64,000 nt of DNA from G958296245 sp963664035 (GTDB lineage: Bacteria; Chloroflexota; Dehalococcoidia; Lucifugimonadales; G958296245): NCBI GenBank assembly GCA_963664035.2, contig OY760867.2, positions 3,410,001 to 3,474,000 of the forward strand. Direction: 5' to 3'. The notes under the pieces were generated by a model that was not told the DNA's origin, ran no database searches, and worked only from the letters and a program-made list of their open reading frames with translations. Below, piece by piece: positions 23,701 through 32,449 of the stretch. The position numbers and the translations under genes were made by a program. The first letter of the stretch is position 1; each line of letters starts with the position of its first letter.

Positions 23701-26048
23701 CCACCCGCATATTCAGCTCGGGGATAAGGAGGCGCGAGGACCCGCGGCTCATCACCGGGCAGGCGAGCTATACGGCGGACATCAAGCTGCCCGGGATGAC
23801 CTACGCGGCGATCCTGCGCAGCCCTCACGCCCACGCGCGGATCGCGTCGATAGACACGAGCGCGGCCTGCGGGCGCGATGGCGTGTTGGCGGTCTTCACC
23901 GGCGCCGACACCGAGGGAGCGCTCAACGGCATTCCGTGCGCCTGGCAGGTGCCGGATTCGGACGTGAAGGCGGTGGACCACCCGCCCATCGCCAAGGACG
24001 TGGTGCGGTACGTCGGCGACGCGGTGGCGGTGGTCGTGGCGGATTGCAGGTACGTCGCCGAGGACGCGCTGGAGGACATCGAAGTCGAATACGAGCCTCT
24101 GCCGGCGGTCACGAACCCCAAGGACGCGACTGCGGACGGAGCGCCGCAGCTCCACGAGGACGCGCCGGGCAACCAGGCGTTCCACTGGAAGCTGGCGGGC
24201 GGCGACGCAGCGGCGGCGTTCGCCGAGGCGGACGTGGTGGTCAAGGACACGATAGTCCACCAGCGGCTGATCCCGAACGCGATGGAGCCGAGGGCGGCCG
24301 TCGCGCAGTGGGTCGGGCCGACCCAGGAGCTTACGCTCTGGAGCACAAGCCAGAACCCGCACATCGCGCGGTTCCTGATGTCGGTGGTGACGGAGGTGCC
24401 GGAGCACAAGATACGGGTCATCGCCCAGGAGGTGGGCGGCGGCTTCGGGAGCAAGATCCCGTTCTACGCGGACGAGGCGATCGTCTCCTTCTGCTCGATG
24501 AAGACGGGGAACCCGGTGAAGTGGGTTGAGACGCGCAGCGAGAACTTCCTGGCGACCATCCACGGGCGCGACCACATCGAGGACGTGGAGCTGGCGGCGA
24601 CGAAGGACGGCAAGATCACCGGGGTGAAGTCGGCGGTGTGGGCCGGCATGGGGGCGTACCTCTCGACCGCTTCCACCGGCGTACCGACGATCCTCCACGG
24701 GCTGATGTACGCCGGGCCGTACGACATTCCCAACGTGCAGGGCGACGTGTACGGCGTGTTCACCAACGGCACGCCGGTGGACGCCTACCGCGGCGCGGGG
24801 CGCCCGGAGGCTACGTTCCTGATAGAGAGGATGGTCGACCTGCTGGCGGCCAAGCTCGACGTGGACCCGGCGGACGTGCGGCGCAAGAACCTGATCCCGG
24901 CGTTCGAGAACGGCCACGACGTCTCGACGGGCCTGACCTATGACAGCGGCGACTACGAGAAGGCGCTGGACGCGGCGCTGGAAGGCGTCGGATACAAGGA
25001 CCTGCGGCGCGAGCAGGCCGAGGGCCGGAGCAAGGGGCGCCACATAGGCGTCGGGGTCACGACTTACGTCGAGATATGCGGCCTCGGGCCCTCGCAGGTT
25101 GCGGGGGCGGTCGGCTTCGGCGGCGGTCTGTGGGAGAGCGCGATCATCCGCTTCCATCCGACGGGCAAGGTGAACGTGATGATCGGCACGTCCCCCCACG
25201 GCCAGGGCGAGGAGACCACGTTCGCGCAGATCGTCTCCCACGAATTGGGGGTGGACGTGGACGACATAGAGGTCATCCACGGCGACACGGACAACACCCC
25301 GATGGGCTGGGGGACGTACGGCAGCCGGACGACCGCCGTCGGCGGCGCGGCCGTCGCGCTCGGCGCGCGGAAGCTGAAGGAGAAGGGCAAGGCGCTCGCC
25401 GCCCACCTGCTGGAGGCGGCCGTAGAGGACATCGACTACGACGACGGCAAGTTCTTCGTGAAGGGCTCGCCGGACCAGGCCAAGACGATAGACGAGATAG
25501 CCCTGATGGCGAACGTGGCCTGGAACATGCCGGAGGGCATGGAGCCGGGCTTCGAGTCGACGACGTTCTACGACCCGCCCAACTTCGCGTACCCGTTCGG
25601 GGCGCACGTGGCGGTGGTGGAGCTGGACGCGGACACGGGGCAGATCGAGCTGTCGCGGTACCTTGCGGTGGACGACTGCGGCACGCAGATCAACCCGATG
25701 ATCATCGACGGGCAGGTACACGGGGGCGTGGTGCAGGGCGTCGGGCCCGCGCTGTGGGAAGGCGCGGTGTACGACGACGAGGGGCAGTTGATCACCGGGT
25801 CGATGATGGACTACGCGCTGCCGCGCGCGGACATGGTGCCCGAGATAGAGACGATGTCGACGAACACGCCGTCGCCGGACCACCCGCTGGGCGTGAAGGG
25901 CATCGGCGAGACGGGCACGATCGCATCGACGGTGACGGTCTACAACGCGGTGATGGACGCACTGAGGCCGTTCGGCGTCGACGGGCTGGACATGCCCCTT
26001 ACGCCGGAGCGCGTGTGGCGGGCCATAAACCAGAGGAACGGGGGCTAG
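23697..26048 (+). CDS. Molybdopterin-binding subunit, form II CoxL/xanthine dehydrogenase family
   Basis: 783 residues, the usual length for the large subunit of molybdenum hydroxylases. N-terminal RRREDPRLITGQASYTADIK, the Mo-cofactor loop QEVGGGFGSK (about residues 243-252) and GRGVKGIGETGT-like PLGVKGIGETGTIAS near the C-terminus (with the catalytic Glu) are visible. The active-site loop reads AYRGAGRPE (about 362-370), the form II signature, not the AYxCSFR of true form I CO dehydrogenase. So CO oxidation should not be assumed; the substrate is unknown. Operon partners are the 2Fe-2S and FAD subunits on either side. Confidence 0.92.
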   Translation: MTTRIFSSGIRRREDPRLITGQASYTADIKLPGMTYAAILRSPHAHARIASIDTSAACGRDGVLAVFTGADTEGALNGIPCAWQVPDSDVKAVDHPPIAKDVVRYVGDAVAVVVADCRYVAEDALEDIEVEYEPLPAVTNPKDATADGAPQLHEDAPGNQAFHWKLAGGDAAAAFAEADVVVKDTIVHQRLIPNAMEPRAAVAQWVGPTQELTLWSTSQNPHIARFLMSVVTEVPEHKIRVIAQEVGGGFGSKIPFYADEAIVSFCSMKTGNPVKWVETRSENFLATIHGRDHIEDVELAATKDGKITGVKSAVWAGMGAYLSTASTGVPTILHGLMYAGPYDIPNVQGDVYGVFTNGTPVDAYRGAGRPEATFLIERMVDLLAAKLDVDPADVRRKNLIPAFENGHDVSTGLTYDSGDYEKALDAALEGVGYKDLRREQAEGRSKGRHIGVGVTTYVEICGLGPSQVAGAVGFGGGLWESAIIRFHPTGKVNVMIGTSPHGQGEETTFAQIVSHELGVDVDDIEVIHGDTDNTPMGWGTYGSRTTAVGGAAVALGARKLKEKGKALAAHLLEAAVEDIDYDDGKFFVKGSPDQAKTIDEIALMANVAWNMPEGMEPGFESTTFYDPPNFAYPFGAHVAVVELDADTGQIELSRYLAVDDCGTQINPMIIDGQVHGGVVQGVGPALWEGAVYDDEGQLITGSMMDYALPRADMVPEIETMSTNTPSPDHPLGVKGIGETGTIASTVTVYNAVMDALRPFGVDGLDMPLTPERVWRAINQRNGG

Positions 26049-26051
26049 GTC

Positions 26052-26918
26052 ATGTACGCAGCACAGATCGACTACCACCGGGCGTGCTCGGTGCAGGAGG
26101 CGATAGGGCTCCTGCAGGAGCACGAGGACGCGAAGATCATAGCCGGCGGCCACAGCCTGATCCCGCTGCTGAGGTTCAGGCTGTCGGACGCGGCGACGCT
26201 GGTCGACATAGGCCGGCTGGACGAGCTGAAGGGGATAAGCCGCAGCAACGGCTGCGTGAGCATCGGGGCGCTGACGACGCACGCCGAGCTCGCGTCGTCG
26301 GACGTGCTAAAGGATGCCTGCCCGATCGTACCGGAGGCGGCGGGGCTGATCGGAGACCCGCAGGTGCGCAACCGGGCGACCATAGGCGGGAACCTGGCGC
26401 ACGCGGACCCCGGTTCCGACCTGCCGACGGTGCTGGTGGCGCTGGGCGCGGAGATCAACGCGGTGGGTCCCTCGGGCGAGAGGACCATCGCCGCGGGGGA
26501 CTTCTTCCGCGGGCTGATGTCCACCGCGCTGGGCGGCGACGAGGTGCTGACCTCGGTCAGCGTGCCGGCGGCGCAGTCCGGGCAGGGCATGGCCTACGCG
26601 AAGTACCTGCACCCGGCGTCGCGCTACGCGGTCGTCGGCGCGGCGGCCGTTCTCACTGCCAGCGGCGACGCGTGCACGGCGGCGAGCGTGGCGGTCGGCG
26701 GCCTGACGGCCAGCGCGACCAAGGCGCCGTCCGTCGAGTGCGCGGTGACCGAGAACGGGTTGGGAGCGGACGCGCTGTGCGAGGCTGCGTCCCAGGTGAC
26801 GAACGACCTTGGGGACGACCTGCTGGGCGACGTCATGGCGTCCGCGGGCTACCGGGCCAAGATGGCCGAGGTGTACGTGGGCCGGGCGCTGTCGTGCGCG
26901 GCGGGACGGGCGCGGTAG
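26052..26918 (+). CDS. FAD-binding subunit of the molybdenum hydroxylase (CoxM-like)
   Basis: 288 residues, typical for CoxM. FAD-binding motifs are AGGHSLIPLLRFR (about residues 32-44) and RNRATIGGNLAHADPGSDLPTVL (about 108-130). It transfers electrons from the iron-sulfur subunit to its acceptor. Starts three bases after the CoxL stop. Its 3' end overlaps the likely start of the DNA methyltransferase gene by 25 bases. Confidence 0.92.
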   Translation: MYAAQIDYHRACSVQEAIGLLQEHEDAKIIAGGHSLIPLLRFRLSDAATLVDIGRLDELKGISRSNGCVSIGALTTHAELASSDVLKDACPIVPEAAGLIGDPQVRNRATIGGNLAHADPGSDLPTVLVALGAEINAVGPSGERTIAAGDFFRGLMSTALGGDEVLTSVSVPAAQSGQGMAYAKYLHPASRYAVVGAAAVLTASGDACTAASVAVGGLTASATKAPSVECAVTENGLGADALCEAASQVTNDLGDDLLGDVMASAGYRAKMAEVYVGRALSCAAGRAR

Positions 26919-28285
26919 GAGGGCCGCCCCTGGCTGAAGCTCGACCGGCGGCCCTCTCCGCCGGGCGGCTCCCGCGCGGGCCGCGCGTCGGCGTCGGAGA
27001 GAGCCTTGGCGCGCTGCGCGAGGCGCTCCGCGCCGACCTGGGCTTCCACGGCGCGGACGGCGGCTACGGGCCGCACGCGTGGCACCCCTTCCCGGCGAAG
27101 TTCCCGCCGCAGCTGCCCGGGTTCCTGATCGAGCGGCTGTCCGACCCGGGCGACGTCGTTCTCGACCCGATGGCGGGCTCCGGGACAACGCTCGTGGAGG
27201 CCGCCAGGCTGGGGCGCCGCGCCGTCGGATGCGACATCGACCCGCTGGCCCGAATGATCGCGACGGCCAAGCTGACCCCCATCGACCCCGTAGCCGCGCT
27301 CCAAGCGGGGCGCGAAGCGCTGAGGGCAGCCAAGGACGACTACCGGTCCGACGGCGACAGGCTGCGGCGTGACCTGGGGCTGAGGTTCGACGCGAAGACC
27401 CGCGAGTTCGTCGACTACTGGTTCCCGCCCCGGCAACAGGTCGAATTGCTCGCCCTCCTGCAACGCATCGAGCAGGTCCCCGAAGAAGGCATGCGGAACT
27501 TCCACCTCGTGGTCTTCTCCTCCACCATCATCGCCAAGTCCGGGGGCGTGACGCTGGCGCGCGACCTCGCCCACACACGCCCTCACAGGGACCTCGAGAA
27601 GACGCCCGTCTCGGCGTTCGCGGAGTTCTCCAAGCGCCTGGAGCGCAACGCGGCGGCCCTCGACCGGAGCGGGCCGCTCCGGTCCGTCGGTCCCCCAGCC
27701 CTGAACGGCGTGCGCGCGGCCAGCGCGGCGGACACCGGCCTGCCGCCCGAGAGCGTCGACCTGATCGTGACCTCTCCGCCCTATGCGAACAACGCGATCG
27801 ACTACATGCGGGCGCACAAGTTCTCGTTGGTGTGGCTCGGCTGGAAGACCGCGGACCTCGCGAAGATACGAGCAGGGTACCTGGGCCACAACGCGACGAC
27901 CGGCGCGGTGTACGATGCTCTGCCGAGCCGGTGCGAGGAGACCCTGTCGGCGCTGGCGGAGCACGACGCGAAGAAGGCGAAGGCGTTGCGCCGGTACTTC
28001 GGCGAGATGGAGGCGGTGATCGCGGAGATGCGGCGGGTGCTGAAGAAGGGCGGTGCCGCCGTGATCGTGGTAGGGACCTCGGTCCTGCGCGGCCTGGACG
28101 TGGAGACCCACAGGGCGCTGGCCGGCATCGCCGAGCGCGCCGGCTTCGAGATGGCGGGCATGGGCGTCCGAAGCCTCGACCGCGACAAGCGCATGATGCC
28201 GGCGCGCTGGGGCGGGCCGCGCCGCACGCAGATCGAGGAGCGGATGCACGACGAGTACGTGATAGGCGTGGCGAAAGCGTACTGA
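26894..28285 (+). CDS. DNA methyltransferase with DPMAGSG and TSPPY motifs
   Basis: About 463 residues from GTG 26894. No ATG, GTG or TTG fits better before the conserved region, so the start is tentative. Motif I, VVLDPMAGSGTTLVEAARLG, is at about residues 89-108 and catalytic motif IV, DLIVTSPPYANNAIDY, at about 290-305. This order and the SPPY motif fit amino-methyltransferases (N6-adenine or N4-cytosine). The C-terminal MRRVLKKGGAAVIVVGTSV strand is present. It sits in a Cox-like operon where no such gene belongs, with no obvious restriction partner unless the Uma2 proteins play that part. A relative is at 50794-52092. Confidence 0.83.
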   Translation: MRGGTGAVGGPPLAEARPAALSAGRLPRGPRVGVGESLGALREALRADLGFHGADGGYGPHAWHPFPAKFPPQLPGFLIERLSDPGDVVLDPMAGSGTTLVEAARLGRRAVGCDIDPLARMIATAKLTPIDPVAALQAGREALRAAKDDYRSDGDRLRRDLGLRFDAKTREFVDYWFPPRQQVELLALLQRIEQVPEEGMRNFHLVVFSSTIIAKSGGVTLARDLAHTRPHRDLEKTPVSAFAEFSKRLERNAAALDRSGPLRSVGPPALNGVRAASAADTGLPPESVDLIVTSPPYANNAIDYMRAHKFSLVWLGWKTADLAKIRAGYLGHNATTGAVYDALPSRCEETLSALAEHDAKKAKALRRYFGEMEAVIAEMRRVLKKGGAAVIVVGTSVLRGLDVETHRALAGIAERAGFEMAGMGVRSLDRDKRMMPARWGGPRRTQIEERMHDEYVIGVAKAY

Positions 28286-28297
28286 ATGGAGAGTGAG

Positions 28298-29239
28298 ATG
28301 GCCATGAGAGAGACGACCGCGGCCCCAGCTACCGTGGACGAGCTGCAGCGGGCGCTGCGCGAGCAGTTGTACGTTGCGGACCGGGGGCTTGCCATATCTA
28401 TACACCTTGCGTTGAGCCTGAAGCGGCCGCTCCTGTTGGAGGGAGAGGCCGGCGTGGGCAAGACCGAGGTGGCGAAGGTGCTTGCGTCGAGCCTGGGCAC
28501 GGAGTTGATACGCCTCCAGTGCTACGAGGGGCTGGACGTCAACCAGGCGGTGTACGAGTGGAACTACGCGCGGCAGCTCCTGGAGATACGGCTGCTGGAG
28601 GCGAGCGGGGGCTTGGACCGCGCGGAGGCTGCGCGCGACCTGTTCAGCGAGGAGTTCCTGATAAAGCGGCCGCTGCTGCGGGCGCTGGAGCACGGCGCCG
28701 GGCGGCCCCCGGTGCTGCTCATCGACGAGGTGGACCGGGCGGACGAGGAGTTCGAGGGGTTCCTGCTGGAGATACTGTCCGACTTCCAAGTGACGATCCC
28801 TGAGATGGGGACCGTCCGGTGCGAGGAGCCGCCGACGGTGGTGATCACCTCCAACCGGACGCGCGAGGTACACGACGCGCTGAAGCGGCGGTGCCTCTAC
28901 TACTGGATCGACTACCCCGACTTCCAGAAGGAGTACCAGATCGTCACGACGCGCATCCCGGAGGCGCCGCGCAAGCTGTCGGAGGAGGTGACGGCGTTCG
29001 TACAGGAGCTGCGCACCGCCGAGCTGTACAAGGTGGCGGGCGTGGCGGAGACGCTGGACTGGACGGCGGCGCTGGTCGCGCTGGACCAGAAGGAGCTCGA
29101 CCCGTCGGTCATCGACGACACGCTGGGGATAATGCTCAAGTACCGGGAGGACATAGAGGCGGTGCGCGGCGAGCCGGCGCGGGCCATGCTGAACCGCGCG
29201 CGGAACCGCGGGACGCGGAGGGGCCGCGGGAAGGGCTGA
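28298..29239 (+). CDS. MoxR-family AAA+ ATPase (CoxD-like)
   Basis: About 313 residues. ATG 28286 directly follows the preceding stop; 28298 and 28304 lie behind a GGAGAG and are better starts. Walker A is LLEGEAGVGKTEVAKVLA (about residues 45-62 of the longer frame), Walker B VLLIDEVDRADEEFEG and the sensor region VVITSNRTREVHDALKRRC. MoxR/CoxD ATPases work with VWA proteins to mature molybdenum hydroxylases, for example in the sulfuration of the CO dehydrogenase cluster. Its VWA partner lies 1.8 kb downstream, beyond three Uma2 genes. Confidence 0.92.
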   Translation: MAMRETTAAPATVDELQRALREQLYVADRGLAISIHLALSLKRPLLLEGEAGVGKTEVAKVLASSLGTELIRLQCYEGLDVNQAVYEWNYARQLLEIRLLEASGGLDRAEAARDLFSEEFLIKRPLLRALEHGAGRPPVLLIDEVDRADEEFEGFLLEILSDFQVTIPEMGTVRCEEPPTVVITSNRTREVHDALKRRCLYYWIDYPDFQKEYQIVTTRIPEAPRKLSEEVTAFVQELRTAELYKVAGVAETLDWTAALVALDQKELDPSVIDDTLGIMLKYREDIEAVRGEPARAMLNRARNRGTRRGRGKG

Positions 29240-29321
29240 GCCGCGGCGCGGTGATGTTATGATGGAAATGTCCCGGACCACTGAGGACGTGTCCCGCTTC
29301 GGCAGGACGGAGGGCGCAGGC

Positions 29322-29873
29322 ATGGTCATCCCGAACCCGGCGATCAAGTTCACTTACGAGGACTATAAGCACACGCCCGACGACACGCGCTACGAGCTCA
29401 TAGACGGAGAGTTGATCCCGGCCCTCACGCCTAACTTGGGACACCAGGGTGTTTCCACGAAGCTGGGGACCCGGCTCTACGTATTCATCACCGAGAAGGG
29501 ACTTGGCGAGGTCTTCCGCGCTCCATGCGACGTCGTGCTGTCGAATACGGACGTGGTGCAGCCCGACCTGCTGTTCGTATCCAAGGAACGCGGACATATC
29601 CTGCTCAACGGCTTGAACGTACAGGGGGCTCCCGACCTAGTCGTAGAGATACTGTCGCCGTCCACGGAGGAACGGGACAGGACGGTGAAGAGCGCGCTGT
29701 ACGCCAGGCATGGCGTCTCCGAGTACTGGCTCGCCGACCCCGCGGCGCAGACCATTACCGTCATGCTGCTGGGCGAAGGCGGGTTCGAGGTAGAGGCCGT
29801 CTACGGCATGGGGCAGACGCTCACATCGCCCACCCTGCCCGGCTTTGCCGTAGAGCTGGACGAGATATTCTAA
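29322..29873 (+). CDS. Uma2-family endonuclease-like protein, array A gene 1
   Basis: 183 residues starting MVIPNPAIKFTYEDYKHTPD behind a GGAGGGC ribosome-binding site. The PD-(D/E)xK-like core is DTRYELIDGELI, VVQPDLLFV, APDLVVEILSPSTEERDRTVKSALYARHGVSEYWLADP. A first-in-line copy of three tandem genes that share over 80% of their residues, with most change in the middle (about residues 40-62). No stop or frameshift. Function is unknown beyond the fold; the array splits CoxD-like from CoxE-like genes. Confidence 0.87.
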   Translation: MVIPNPAIKFTYEDYKHTPDDTRYELIDGELIPALTPNLGHQGVSTKLGTRLYVFITEKGLGEVFRAPCDVVLSNTDVVQPDLLFVSKERGHILLNGLNVQGAPDLVVEILSPSTEERDRTVKSALYARHGVSEYWLADPAAQTITVMLLGEGGFEVEAVYGMGQTLTSPTLPGFAVELDEIF

Positions 29874-29904
29874 CGACACGACCGGCAGGAAGGAGGGTGC
29901 TGAG

Positions 29905-30456
29905 ATGGTCGTCCCGAACACGGCAATCAAGTTCACCTACGAGGACTATAAGCACACGCCCGACGACACGCGCTACGAGCTCATAGACGGAGATCTGATC
30001 ATGGCGCCGGCTCCAAACCTTGGCCACCAGGACATCGCCGCCAATCTGGTAGCGTTGCTGATCCTGTTCGTGAAAGAGAGAGATTTAGGAAAGGTCTTTT
30101 TCGCGCCGTGCGACGTGCTGCTGTCGAATACGGACGTGGTGCAGCCGGACCTGCTGTTCGTATCCAGGGAGCGAGAGCACATCCTGCTCGGCGGCGTCAA
30201 CGTCCAGGGCGCGCCCGACCTCGTCGTCGAGATACTGTCGCCGTCCACGGAGGGGCGGGACAGGACGGTGAAGAGCGCGCTGTACGCCAGGCACGGCGTC
30301 TCCGAGTACTGGCTCGCCGACCCCGCGGCGCAGACCATAACCGTCATGCTGCTGGGCGAAGGCGGATTCGAGGTCGAGGCCGTCTACGGCATGGGGCAGA
30401 CGCTGACATCGCCCACCCTGCCCGGCTTTGCCGTAGAGCTGGACGAGATATTCTAA
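29905..30456 (+). CDS. Uma2-family endonuclease-like protein, array A gene 2
   Basis: 183 residues, MVVPNTAIKFTYEDYK start with a strong AAGGAGG ribosome-binding site. The same core motifs as gene 1; residues about 40-62 differ (HQDIAANLVALLILFVKERD), while the second half is almost identical. The 31-base gap from the previous gene is nearly the same as the gap to the next, so the unit duplicated was gene plus leader. Confidence 0.87.
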   Translation: MVVPNTAIKFTYEDYKHTPDDTRYELIDGDLIMAPAPNLGHQDIAANLVALLILFVKERDLGKVFFAPCDVLLSNTDVVQPDLLFVSREREHILLGGVNVQGAPDLVVEILSPSTEGRDRTVKSALYARHGVSEYWLADPAAQTITVMLLGEGGFEVEAVYGMGQTLTSPTLPGFAVELDEIF

Positions 30457-30487
30457 CGACACGCCCGGCAGGAAGGAGGGTGCTGAG

Positions 30488-31039
30488 ATGGTCGCCCCCA
30501 ACACGGCAACCAAGTTCACATACGAGGACTATAAGCACACGCCCGACGACACGCGCTACGAGCTCATAGACGGAGATCTGATCATGGCGCCGGCGCCAAA
30601 CTTGGGACACCAGGGAATCGATATGGACTTGGGCTCGGCGCTTAATGCGTTCGTGAAAGAGAGAGGCTTGGGAAAGGTCTTCTCCGCGCCGTGCGACGTG
30701 TTGCTGTCGAATACGGACGTGGTGCAGCCGGACCTGCTGTTCGTATCCAGGGAGCGAGAGCACATCCTGCTCGGTGGCGTCAACGTCCAGGGCGCGCCCG
30801 ACCTCGTCGTCGAGATACTGTCGCCGTCCACGGAGGGGCGGGACAGGACGGTGAAGCGAGCGCTGTATGCCAGGCACGGCGTCTCCGAGTACTGGCTCGC
30901 CGACCCCGCGGCGCAGACCATAACCGTCATGCTGCTGGGCGAAGGCGGATTCGAGGTAGAGGCCGTCTACGGCATGGGGCAGACGCTGACATCGCCCACG
31001 CTGCCCGGCTTCGAAGTGGACCTTGACGAGATATTCTAG
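30488..31039 (+). CDS. Uma2-family endonuclease-like protein, array A gene 3
   Basis: 183 residues, MVAPNTATKFTYEDYK start, with the same leader and ribosome-binding site as gene 2. The middle section reads HQGIDMDLGSALNAFVKERG, again the only strongly varying part. Its stop codon at 31037-31039 lies inside the N-terminus of the VWA gene frame, which suggests the array's insertion displaced that gene's original start. Confidence 0.87.
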   Translation: MVAPNTATKFTYEDYKHTPDDTRYELIDGDLIMAPAPNLGHQGIDMDLGSALNAFVKERGLGKVFSAPCDVLLSNTDVVQPDLLFVSREREHILLGGVNVQGAPDLVVEILSPSTEGRDRTVKRALYARHGVSEYWLADPAAQTITVMLLGEGGFEVEAVYGMGQTLTSPTLPGFEVDLDEIF

Positions 31040-32345
31040 GTCCGCAAACGGCGGCGGCCATCTCCTGCACAACCTAATGCTCTTCGGGCGTCTGCTCAGG
31101 GAGTTGGGGCTCGACGTACACTCCGGGCGGATGATCGACGCCGAGGGCGCGCTGCGGCTGGTGGGAGTCCGCCGACGGCAGGACTTCTACCACGCCCTCA
31201 GGACCGTGCTGGTACACCGGCAGCGGGACCTGGCCCTATTCGACGAGGCGTTCCAGGTATTCTGGCGGCCCCCCAAGGACGACTGGACCACGATGGACCT
31301 GCGGTCCCTGGGCGAGGAGCGGCGGTACCGTCAGCCCCAGTTCGACCCGCCTCCGTCGGCGAGCGACCCGCTGGGCAGGGAGGAGGGCGGCGACCCAGGC
31401 GACAGCGTGGAGATGACCCGGACCTACAGCGCCAGGGAGGTGCTGCGTGAGAAGGACTTCGCGGAGTTCACGGCGGACGAGGTCGACGAGGCGAGGGCGC
31501 TGATCGCCGAGCTGCGGTGGGACCTGGGCAAGCGGCGCACCAGGCGGTGGACGCCGGGGGACGGGGCGCTCATCGACCTGCGGCGGGCCGTGCGCAAGAA
31601 CATGGCCGTCGGGGGCGAGCTCGTCGAGTTGCCGAGGCGTCGGCGCAAGGAGAAGCGGCGGCCCCTCGTGATGATCTGCGACGTGAGCGGCTCCATGGAG
31701 CGGTACACGCGGATACTGCTGCACTTCATCCACACCGTGTACGGGGGCATCAGCCGGATAGAGGCATTCCTGTTCGCGACGCGGCTCACCCGCATCACGA
31801 ACTACCTGGCGAACCGCGACATTGACCGCGCGGTGACGGAGGTGTCGCACGCGGTGCCCGACTGGGCGGGCGGCACGCGGATCGGCGACGTGCTGAAGGC
31901 GTTCAATTTCCAGTGGGCGCGGCGCGTGCTCGGCTGGGGGGGCGTCGTGCTAATCATCTCGGACGGCTGGGACAGGGGGGAGCCGGATGCGCTGCGCTTC
32001 GAGATGGCGCGGCTCCAGCGGAGCTGCCACCGGCTCATCTGGCTCAACCCGCTGCTGGGCTCGCCGGGCTACGAGCCGCTCTCCCGCGGGATGCAGTCCG
32101 CCCTGCCCTTCGTCGACGACTTCCTGCCCGTGCACAACCTCGCCAGCCTGGAGGGGCTCGCGGAGCACCTGAACGGCCTCTCCCCACGGCGTCCGGGCCG
32201 GCCGCAGCAGACGCGGCTCCTGGAGCGGCGCGACGCCCCCGAGCCGGAGCCCGCGAAGGCGCCGCAACGCTCCCTGCGCATGGACGCCAACCCGACGTTC
32301 CGCCATCCGCGCTGGGGCAAAGGCGAAGCGCAACGGCAGGGCTAG
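31023..32345 (+). CDS. CoxE-like VWA-domain protein
   Basis: 440 residues if started at TTG 31023, which overlaps the Uma2 gene by 17 bases. The conserved region begins GGHLLHNLMLFGRLLRELGLDV, so little or nothing is missing but the original start and ribosome-binding site may have been lost. The C-terminal VWA domain has the MIDAS motif MICDVSGSMERYTR (DxSxS, about residues 217-230), the threonine in GGTRIGDVLKAFNF, and SDGWDRGEPD. CoxE proteins pair with MoxR/CoxD ATPases in cofactor maturation of Cox-type enzymes. Arg-rich tail. Confidence 0.88.
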   Translation: MTRYSRSANGGGHLLHNLMLFGRLLRELGLDVHSGRMIDAEGALRLVGVRRRQDFYHALRTVLVHRQRDLALFDEAFQVFWRPPKDDWTTMDLRSLGEERRYRQPQFDPPPSASDPLGREEGGDPGDSVEMTRTYSAREVLREKDFAEFTADEVDEARALIAELRWDLGKRRTRRWTPGDGALIDLRRAVRKNMAVGGELVELPRRRRKEKRRPLVMICDVSGSMERYTRILLHFIHTVYGGISRIEAFLFATRLTRITNYLANRDIDRAVTEVSHAVPDWAGGTRIGDVLKAFNFQWARRVLGWGGVVLIISDGWDRGEPDALRFEMARLQRSCHRLIWLNPLLGSPGYEPLSRGMQSALPFVDDFLPVHNLASLEGLAEHLNGLSPRRPGRPQQTRLLERRDAPEPEPAKAPQRSLRMDANPTFRHPRWGKGEAQRQG

Positions 32346-32449
32346 GCTGGCAGTCTCGGCCCCGCCGGGCCGAGGAGTACGTCCGGGCAGGGCCGCGTCA
32401 ACGTATTACCCAATACGAGAATGGTAACGGAGCGGGAGGCTCCGCCTGC

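Noticed and set aside
23697..26048. True aerobic CO dehydrogenase (form I CoxL)
   Set aside because: The active-site loop is AYRGAGR, the form II signature, not AYxCSFR; CO oxidation cannot be claimed.
23526..26282. 918-codon open frame on the minus strand
   Set aside because: It is the shadow of the CoxL-like gene in high-GC DNA; its translation is Arg/His/Val-rich with no motif.
25076..28285. A 1069-codon methyltransferase fusion starting in the CoxL-like gene
   Set aside because: Codons before about 26894 are out-of-frame readings of the CoxL- and CoxM-like genes; methyltransferase similarity begins only after that.
26849..29353. 834-codon open frame on the minus strand
   Set aside because: Antisense shadow of the methyltransferase and MoxR genes, low-complexity translation.
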